This document shows, in pieces, positions 58,607 to 64,000 of a stretch of DNA of 64,000 bases. Location: assembly GCA_017307285.1 (NCBI GenBank), contig JAFKFI010000058.1:63078-127077 (forward strand), in the 5' to 3' direction. A program made the translations under genes and the position numbers. The stretch is from Alphaproteobacteria bacterium. Its GTDB lineage: Bacteria; Pseudomonadota; Alphaproteobacteria; Acetobacterales; Acetobacteraceae. The notes beneath the pieces were generated by a model that was not told the DNA's origin, made no database searches, and saw only the letters and a list, made by a program, of their open reading frames with translations. Position 1 is the stretch's first letter. Each line of letters starts with the position of its first letter.

Positions 58607-60516
58607 CCCGAAGCACCTTCGAACGAGCCGGTGCGGACTGGAAGCGCTTCGTGGTCGAGCACGGCCACAGGGCCAGCGCACACGACCTCGCATTCATCCT
58701 GCAGCGACCGGTCGAGGAAATCAGCCGGCTCCGGGCCACAGGCGCGTGCTCGAAGGCAGCGGGACGGAAGAAGCTCGCGGCGCTGTTCCAGCTCTGGCAT
58801 GGCCGAGAACCGGAGGAGTCTGACTGGCAGCCACCCCGGAAAGTCAGGTGTGGGGAATACGAGTGGCAGGCGCCGGAACTCGCCCTGCTCGCGAGCCTGG
58901 TGGGCCGCCTCGGCAAGGCCGAGATCGCCCAGACCCTCACGGCGCGCCTGCAGCTTCTGACCAACGATCCGGCGGCTTGCCGTAGCGCAGGCGCCGTGCA
59001 GAACGCGATAAGCCGGATCGGGATGCAGTCGGCCGACGTTGTCGGCGGCATCACAACGGCTGACGCCGGAAAGGAGATTGGCTCGCTCGCGATCGTCAAC
59101 CAGGCGATCCACAAGGGCGACCTGCGGCCTATGCGGGTCGGGCGCCGTTGGGTCATCCCTCACGATGCCTGGACGGCCTGGAAGGGCCGCCGGGTCTTTC
59201 CGCCGGGCGGCTACGTTCCGTTGGCCACGCTGAAGAAGCAACTCTCGATCCGGAGTGACAAGCTGTCGGAATTCGCGCGGATGGGGCACGTTCCGACCGC
59301 GATACGCTGCAATCCCTACGGGACCGGCTTGCCGTCGACGCAGTTCGGCACCTGGTATATCGCGCCGGACGTCGCCAAGCGGCTCATCGCTAACCGACAT
59401 GCCGGCCGGCCGATGCCGTGGCACGGCAAGCCCATCGGCGACAATCTGCGCGCGACATATCGGCTGTGGCAGTCACGCCAGCACCCAATGAGCTGCAAGA
59501 CCTGCGCGGAGATTTGGGGGCAAGGAGGCGCGCCCAGGACCTTCGAGGAGTACGCAGAGCGCTACCCTCCGATCGCCCACGGTGCGAAGCGGCACCTGAC
59601 GTTGCCATGGAACCCTGGCCTCCCTGTCGCGGAAGTCGCTCAAAAGGCCGGCTGCTCCGTCGCCCAGGTCAGACGCGCGATAGAGAACGGAACGCTCAGC
59701 GCCACGACCCAGAGACGCGCCACGTTCATCACGAGGACCGATGCGACGCGCTGGATCGGCCGCGGCAGCCCGGCCGGTGACACCCAGAAATCGTGGATCT
59801 CGCTGGAGACCGCGCAGCAGCGCTATCTGTTTACCGGCCGCGACCTGAAAGCCTTCATAGCCAGCGGCGCACTGAAGTCGAAAACCGGCACGCACGGGGC
59901 AATGCGCGGCACCGTTTACGTGTCGAAGGCGCAGTGCGCCAAACTCCGCGAGGAGATCGGTTTCACCGAACAGGAGGCGGCGCGGCGTGCGAAGATCACG
60001 GTCCCGCAGCTGCGCGAGGCACTGCCTGTCGTGAACTGGCGCGGCACGGGCGCCATCCCGCTCGCCACAGTCCAGGCGGTCATCAAGCGCCTGCAGTCCA
60101 ATCCCGGATACACGATCGCAGAAACCGCCACGCTCATCGGGCAGGATGCCGATTGGGTCGAGGATCGTATCAAAGACGGGACGGTGCGCCCGCTCCGCAC
60201 GAAGCACGACCATGCCCGCCTCTATCTTTCGGAACCGATGATCCGACGCCTGCGGGCAGCAGTCATCACACCGCGTGTCCAGACCGAACCGGAAGCGGGG
60301 TGGCTTCGTCTTGGTGAAGCCGCCCTCGAAGCGGGGGTCACAACGGCCACCATCATCAAATGGGCCGCCGCCGGCGAGCTCGCGCGCACCCGGGGCCCGA
60401 ACGGCTGGCGCTATGCCCACGACGCCGTGCGAGCACGGGCCCAAACCTACTGGCGGACCAGCCGCTTTCACCGGGCGACGCCGCCCGAATGGCTGAGGAC
60501 GGCAACCGCGAGCTGA
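58603..60516 (+). CDS. Large protein with about seven tandem MerR/excisionase-type HTH units
   Basis: A 637-residue protein translationally coupled to the ATPase. At least seven helix-turn-helix-plus-wing units follow one another: about residues 160-193, 203-260, 339-385, 398-448, 453-497, 503-551 and 567-612. Examples are VAEVAQKAGCSVAQVRRAIE, FTEQEAARRAKITVPQLREA, YTIAETATLIGQDADWVEDR and LRLGEAALEAGVTTATIIKW. Cysteines at CKTCAEIWG (298-301) may bind zinc. Such a string could read an extended or repeated DNA site and hand it to the ATPase. No known family name was recognised. Confidence 0.75.
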   Translation: MTRSTFERAGADWKRFVVEHGHRASAHDLAFILQRPVEEISRLRATGACSKAAGRKKLAALFQLWHGREPEESDWQPPRKVRCGEYEWQAPELALLASLVGRLGKAEIAQTLTARLQLLTNDPAACRSAGAVQNAISRIGMQSADVVGGITTADAGKEIGSLAIVNQAIHKGDLRPMRVGRRWVIPHDAWTAWKGRRVFPPGGYVPLATLKKQLSIRSDKLSEFARMGHVPTAIRCNPYGTGLPSTQFGTWYIAPDVAKRLIANRHAGRPMPWHGKPIGDNLRATYRLWQSRQHPMSCKTCAEIWGQGGAPRTFEEYAERYPPIAHGAKRHLTLPWNPGLPVAEVAQKAGCSVAQVRRAIENGTLSATTQRRATFITRTDATRWIGRGSPAGDTQKSWISLETAQQRYLFTGRDLKAFIASGALKSKTGTHGAMRGTVYVSKAQCAKLREEIGFTEQEAARRAKITVPQLREALPVVNWRGTGAIPLATVQAVIKRLQSNPGYTIAETATLIGQDADWVEDRIKDGTVRPLRTKHDHARLYLSEPMIRRLRAAVITPRVQTEPEAGWLRLGEAALEAGVTTATIIKWAAAGELARTRGPNGWRYAHDAVRARAQTYWRTSRFHRATPPEWLRTATAS

Positions 60517-60598
60517 CTGCGGATGCGCCAATGGAACCGCAAGATGCCCGGCTCCGGTCGGGTCTGCCGTTGATAATTCAAACCACAGGAGCAGCAGC

Positions 60599-60862
60599 AT
60601 GAAGCGCTGCACTCGGGCATCCAAACTCGATCAAACCGAAGACACCATCCGGCGGGCCGGCAGTATCGGCGCGCTTGAGCGGCTAGCTGGGATCGGCGGA
60701 GCAGCCGAAGACCGAGCAGCTTTCTGGCAGCCATTCTGCAAACTGCCAGGCGCGGAAGGTCTCGATGCCGGTGTTGCGGAACTGAAGCGCATCATTCGCT
60801 CGAACGCGCACACACCCGCGAGGCGCGCCCGCAAGCCCGCATCGAGGCCGCATCATGCCTGA
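60599..60862 (+). CDS. Small basic protein of unknown function
   Basis: An 87-residue frame with AGGAGCAGC upstream of ATG 60599 (MKRCTRASKLDQTEDTIRRA). The tail is basic (HTPARRARKPASRPHHA). It overlaps the XF1762 gene start by 8 bp. No domain recognised; context supports translation. Confidence 0.55.
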   Translation: MKRCTRASKLDQTEDTIRRAGSIGALERLAGIGGAAEDRAAFWQPFCKLPGAEGLDAGVAELKRIIRSNAHTPARRARKPASRPHHA

Positions 60863-61688
60863 CACGGTTCCACCGTCCGCGAATCCCGTCATTCCCTGCA
60901 TGTTCTGCGGTCAGCCCGAGCACGTCGAGATCTTCGAGGTTTGGGGTCACGAGTGGATGTTCGAGACGTGCTGCGAAGGTCTGCATGAACAGCTTGCCAT
61001 CGAAATGGCGGAAGACCCTGAGTGGGCGAAGCGGTTTCTGCGCACACTGGACCTGGAGGTTCTCTGCGGCTGCAAGCTGCGACGTGTGGCTGATGACGGG
61101 GCTTGTGGCGTCATTCTCGATTGGGCTCTCGAAATAAGAGAGATCGACCGGGACTGCGCCAAGCGGTTCATCGTACAGCACCATGCCCATTGCCGGGTGC
61201 CCGTTACGTGGCGCTTTCATACCGGGATCTACAACGGGCGCACCCTGCTGGGCGCTGCCCTCGTGGGAAATCCCGTCGCCCCGGCGCTGAACGGCCGCGG
61301 CATCCTCGAGGTCAACAGGCTCTGCATCCGTCGCGATACCGCCGCCGCGCTGCGTTGGAATGCGGCCTCCATGCTCTATGGCTGGTGCGCCCGCGAGGCC
61401 GCGCGGCGGGGATGGCGGAAGATCATTACATACACGCGCGCCGACGAGCCCGGCACGTCACTCCGTGCCGCCGGTTGGAAAATGGAAAGCCGCGTGAGGG
61501 GCCGTGGCTGGCACAGCGCACGCCGCGCGCGTTCGAACACGAACAGCTGGATCGACAAGATCCGCTGGGCCAGAGACCTGGTCCCGACGGCGTCGGCCAG
61601 TCGCGCCCCACTTCCCGCCCGTAGCGACGATCGAAGCATCCCTAGCGGCGAACTTTTGGAACTTTCGACGGCCCGGTGGATGGGCTGA
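60855..61688 (+). CDS. XF1762 family protein (GNAT-like acetyltransferase fold)
   Basis: A 277-residue protein. The N-terminal ~80 residues form an extra cysteine-rich part (IPCMFCGQPEHVEIFEVWGH, then LCGCKLRR). The core has CAKRFIVQHHAHCRVPVTWR, TLLGAALVGNPVAPALNGRG, ILEVNRLCIRRDTAAALRWN and KIITYTRADEPGTSLRAAGW, the standard XF1762 pattern common on plasmids and prophages. The GNAT-type acetyl-CoA loop is inferred. The C-terminal tail is basic and probably disordered. Confidence 0.85.
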   Translation: MPDTVPPSANPVIPCMFCGQPEHVEIFEVWGHEWMFETCCEGLHEQLAIEMAEDPEWAKRFLRTLDLEVLCGCKLRRVADDGACGVILDWALEIREIDRDCAKRFIVQHHAHCRVPVTWRFHTGIYNGRTLLGAALVGNPVAPALNGRGILEVNRLCIRRDTAAALRWNAASMLYGWCAREAARRGWRKIITYTRADEPGTSLRAAGWKMESRVRGRGWHSARRARSNTNSWIDKIRWARDLVPTASASRAPLPARSDDRSIPSGELLELSTARWMG

Positions 61689-61701
61689 CGCCGCCGACAG
61701 T

Positions 61702-61959
61702 TCATCGCCGCCGCGAGCATCCGGGATCGCATAGCCTGACCATCGTCATGGTCGCGCCGCGCGCGCCGCAAGCGGTGCACCGCACGGCGACCAAAGCGAA
61801 CTCCAGCAGCGCCAACTCGCCATACTTGCGCAGCAGCCGCTCGGCCGGCAGCACGCCACGATGGGCGCAGGTGTTGCAGGTCAACAGCCTCAGCCAGCCT
61901 GGCGGTGTGTCGCGGATGCTGCCCACGCGAGGCTGACGATTGGGGTCCTTTCCGCCCAT
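61702..61959 (-). CDS. Small zinc-ribbon protein
   Basis: An 85-residue minus-strand frame from ATG 61959: MGGKDPNRQPRVGSIRDTPP, WLRLLTCNTCAHRGVLPAER, then LRKYGELALLEFALVAVRCT and ACGARGA. Two CxxC pairs about 38 residues apart (CNTC and CTAC) form a zinc ribbon similar to small conserved alphaproteobacterial proteins with CxxC...RYG...RCxxCG. The ribosome-binding site is weak. It is in the gap between XF1762 and DUF3085. Confidence 0.6.
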   Translation of the reverse strand: MGGKDPNRQPRVGSIRDTPPGWLRLLTCNTCAHRGVLPAERLLRKYGELALLEFALVAVRCTACGARGATMTMVRLCDPGCSRRR

Positions 61960-62034
61960 AAGAGAACATAAATGGAACGCAGGCTCCGAGTCGAGGCCAG
62001 CGGAGCCCAGACGGACTACCGCGTCGCCGGCCTT

Positions 62035-62095
62035 GCGCCGCAAGGGTCGCGCCTTGCAGCGCGCCCGGCTTCGCCGGCTGCGCCCTTGCCCCGCC
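62035..62095. repeat. Structured leader repeat, copy 2
   Basis: 61 bp that match 54661-54726 with one substitution and 5 missing bases. The same outer arms (GCAAGGG/CCCTTGC) and inner CCGGC-TTC-GCCGG hairpin are kept. It lies about 50 bp upstream of the DUF3085 gene. Confidence 0.75.
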
Positions 62096-62145
62096 GCGGC
62101 GGGACGCGGGGCGGGAGGGTGTTCCCAGGAAATTGGAGAAACCCA

Positions 62146-62640
62146 ATGCGACTCCACTTCGAATTGGCGCTCGTCCAGCGCCTGCTCGCCCACGCCAAGA
62201 ACGCGCCGGAGCACCGCCCGACCTTCGATCAGATGTGCGACGGCCAGTTCCGCCGAGACGGCACGACCTTCGATTTCGACGGGTCCAGCGCCGAATTCCC
62301 GACATCCGAGGACGTCGATCCGGCGAAAATTCCCCCAGGGCTCTGGCTGGTCGGTGATCGCGGCGTCTACCTGATGTCGAACGGAGCGCCGCCGCTCCTT
62401 TTGAGCGGCAGCAGCTCCAGCCATGTCGTTGCCTATGCCGCGGAATGCGATCCTCGCAGTCCCGGCGGCTGGTGGGACGTCAAGTGCGCCGCCTTTGGCG
62501 GCGATGACGGCACCGTCTTCCTGGAAGCGTCCTTCATCGAAGGGCTCATCGCACGCGGCCGCGTGGAAAGCGTGTGCCTCGACGTCACTCCCGAGCGGGT
62601 GGAAGCCGTCACGCCCCGGTTGACGGCGGGGAGGGCTTGA
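62146..62640 (+). CDS. DUF3085 family protein
   Basis: A 164-residue protein from ATG 62146 with TTGGAGAAA upstream. LHFELALVQRLLAHAKNAPE, PPGLWLVGDRGVYLMSNGAP and GGWWDVKCAAFGGDDGTVFL are the pattern of DUF3085 proteins found on plasmids of Alpha- and Betaproteobacteria. Function unknown. One base separates its stop from the methyltransferase ATG, so the two are likely cotranscribed. Confidence 0.85.
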   Translation: MRLHFELALVQRLLAHAKNAPEHRPTFDQMCDGQFRRDGTTFDFDGSSAEFPTSEDVDPAKIPPGLWLVGDRGVYLMSNGAPPLLLSGSSSSHVVAYAAECDPRSPGGWWDVKCAAFGGDDGTVFLEASFIEGLIARGRVESVCLDVTPERVEAVTPRLTAGRA

Positions 62641-62641
62641 G

Positions 62642-64000
62642 ATGAACAACTTCGAGAGCCTGACCGAACTGCGCGAGATCCGCCACTTCCACCTGTTCGC
62701 CGGGCTCGGCGGCGGCGCGCGTGGCTTCAACCGCGGCACCGCTCGTGTCGGCAACATGCAGGCGGTCTTCCGCTGCATCGGCGGAATCGACGTCTCTCCG
62801 GCGGCGATCAAGGATTTCGGCCGCCTTGCCGGCGTGCCAGGCACCGTGCTGGATCTGTTCGATGCGGACCAGTACGCCGCCTTCCACGGCGAGGCGCCGC
62901 CCCCAGGCTGGCGTCCCGCCACCCCGCAAGACATCCACGCCGCCGCCGGCGGCGAACGGCCGCACATCGTCTTCCTGTCAGCACCGTGCAAAGGCTTCTC
63001 CGGACTGCTGTCGGAGACGCTCAGCCTCACCGACAAATACCAGGCCCTGAACCGCCTCACGCTGCGCGGCATGTGGCTGACGCTGGAGGCGTTCCAGGAT
63101 GACCCGCCCGAGCTGATCATCTTCGAAAACGTGCCGCGCATCGCCCGCCGAGGCCGTGCGCTCCTGGATCGCATCGGCGCTCTCCTCCGGCACTACGGCT
63201 ACGCCGTCGCTGAGACGACCCATGACTGCGGCGAGTTGGGAGGTTTGGCCCAGACGCGGAAGCGCTTCCTTCTTGTCGCGCGCCACCAGGCCAAGGTGCC
63301 GCCGTTCCTGTACGAGCCGCCCAAGCGTTCCCTTCGCGCCGTCGGGGACGTCCTCGGCCGGATGCCCCTTCCAGGCGACATCGAGCGCGGAGGGCCGATG
63401 CACCGAGTCCCGCTGCTGCAATGGCAGACGTGGGTGCGGCTGGCTTTCGTCGAGGCCGGGTCCGACTGGCGCTCCCTCAAGCGCCTACGGGTCGAGGACG
63501 GGCAACTCACCGATTTCCGGTTGTTACCCGATTTGGACTGGCGCAACGGAACCCTCGGCGTGCAGGCATGGGAAGACCCAGCCGGAACGGTCACCGGGAA
63601 CGCTCGGCCCGGCGCGGGCGCCTTCAGCGTCGCCGACCCGCGACGGGCCGATGGCGTCGCCGCCTTCGGCCAGTATGGGATCAAGCGTTGGGATGAGACC
63701 TCCCAGACCGTGATCGGCAAGGCCGCCGTCGGGGCAGGGCATTTCGGTGTGGCGGATCCCAGACACGATGGGCCATCCAAATTCAGCAACGTCTATCGCG
63801 TGATCGATTGGAACAAGCACGCATCGGCCGTCACCAGCAGCCGGGATGTCGCGATTGCCGATCCGCGCCACCAGGAGGCGATGTTCCACAACGCCTACAA
63901 GCTGGTTTCATGGGGTGGCGCATCACAGGCTATCACCGGGCAGCACGCGCCCAGCAACGGCGCGATGTGCGTTGCCGATCCGCGGCCCAACCTACATCGC
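62642..64000 (+). CDS. DNA (cytosine-5) methyltransferase, 3' end outside window
   Basis: The 453 visible residues start MNNFESLTELREIRHFHLFA. Motif I is HLFAGLGGGARGF (17-29), the catalytic Cys is in SAPCKGFSG (about residue 116), motif VI is FENVPRI (161-167), and motif VIII is TRKRFLLVA. The region that should be the target-recognition part contains repeats of about 35-40 residues, each ending in VADPR or IADPR (331, 371, 406, 445). No restriction gene is visible beside it. It may be an orphan methylase protecting the plasmid; the frame is open at the window end. Confidence 0.9.
   Translation, partial: MNNFESLTELREIRHFHLFAGLGGGARGFNRGTARVGNMQAVFRCIGGIDVSPAAIKDFGRLAGVPGTVLDLFDADQYAAFHGEAPPPGWRPATPQDIHAAAGGERPHIVFLSAPCKGFSGLLSETLSLTDKYQALNRLTLRGMWLTLEAFQDDPPELIIFENVPRIARRGRALLDRIGALLRHYGYAVAETTHDCGELGGLAQTRKRFLLVARHQAKVPPFLYEPPKRSLRAVGDVLGRMPLPGDIERGGPMHRVPLLQWQTWVRLAFVEAGSDWRSLKRLRVEDGQLTDFRLLPDLDWRNGTLGVQAWEDPAGTVTGNARPGAGAFSVADPRRADGVAAFGQYGIKRWDETSQTVIGKAAVGAGHFGVADPRHDGPSKFSNVYRVIDWNKHASAVTSSRDVAIADPRHQEAMFHNAYKLVSWGGASQAITGQHAPSNGAMCVADPRPNLHR

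Noticed and set aside
61702..63174. 490-residue minus-strand open frame
   Set aside because: Most of it is antisense to DUF3085 and the methyltransferase, with low-complexity Ser/Pro/Arg composition; only the last 85 codons look like a protein.

Overview
The window is GC-rich alphaproteobacterial DNA and carries a repABC replication and partition cassette (repA, repB, repC in order, with 16-bp parS palindromes and an AT-rich origin candidate inside repC). repABC replicons are known only from Alphaproteobacteria, so this is most likely a large plasmid or chromid. Gene style (DUF1612/HTH, DUF7673, XF1762, DUF3085, DUF6878/DUF6915 and DUF3991-TOPRIM genes, class II ribonucleotide reductase) fits a Rhodospirillales or Rhizobiales-like host; the genus cannot be fixed from sequence alone.

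Layout. (1) 1-8740: an aromatic or acyl-CoA catabolic block: Rieske dioxygenase subunits and a meta-cleavage-type hydrolase on the minus strand, GntR and IclR regulators on the plus strand, then a minus-strand operon of FAS1-like dehydratase, MaoC hydratase, a broken Baeyer-Villiger monooxygenase, a nitronate monooxygenase-like protein and a Nudix hydrolase. A 25-bp motif is shared by the IclR promoter and the promoter of the dehydratase operon. (2) 8930-21870: a transposon graveyard: relics of a serine recombinase and a LacI regulator, a degenerate IS110, an intact ISKra4 element, a Tn3 transposase fragment, a complete minimal TniABQ (Tn402-like) transposon with matched ends, a 5'-truncated caspase-like gene, a serine hydrolase, and an IS1595 element whose 8-bp target duplication lies inside an interrupted gene. 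(3) 21906-32072: a defence island: RES-type toxin-antitoxin pair, ABC-three-component (ABC-3C) operon with a truncated fourth gene resembling a type ISP restriction enzyme, a 1422-residue NACHT-like NTPase with C-terminal nuclease motif, and a VapBC pair. (4) 32107-41573: plasmid backbone: DUF1612 regulator, DUF7673, tyrosine recombinase, three parS sites at exact 47-bp spacing, a broken Lit-like protease, repABC. (5) 41660-49691: ATP-grasp protein, overlapping TOPRIM/HD/UvrD-helicase genes, class II ribonucleotide reductase. (6) 50021-53252: XRE/ImmA regulator pair divergent from a ubiquitin-like conjugation operon (ubiquitin-like protein, E1-like, DUF6527, small protein), with two 16-bp operators between them. 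(7) 53618-64000: SRAP protein, WGR protein, a chain of small overlapping plasmid genes, a HerA-like ATPase coupled to a protein with about seven tandem helix-turn-helix units, XF1762, DUF3085 and a C5 DNA methyltransferase with internal repeats that runs off the end.

The strongest candidates for little-described biology are the ATPase/multi-HTH operon (57053-60516), the NACHT-nuclease protein (27018-31286), the regulator-linked ubiquitin-like operon (50021-53252) and the ABC-3C operon with its truncated fourth gene. All functional claims are by motif reading; no database search was possible.
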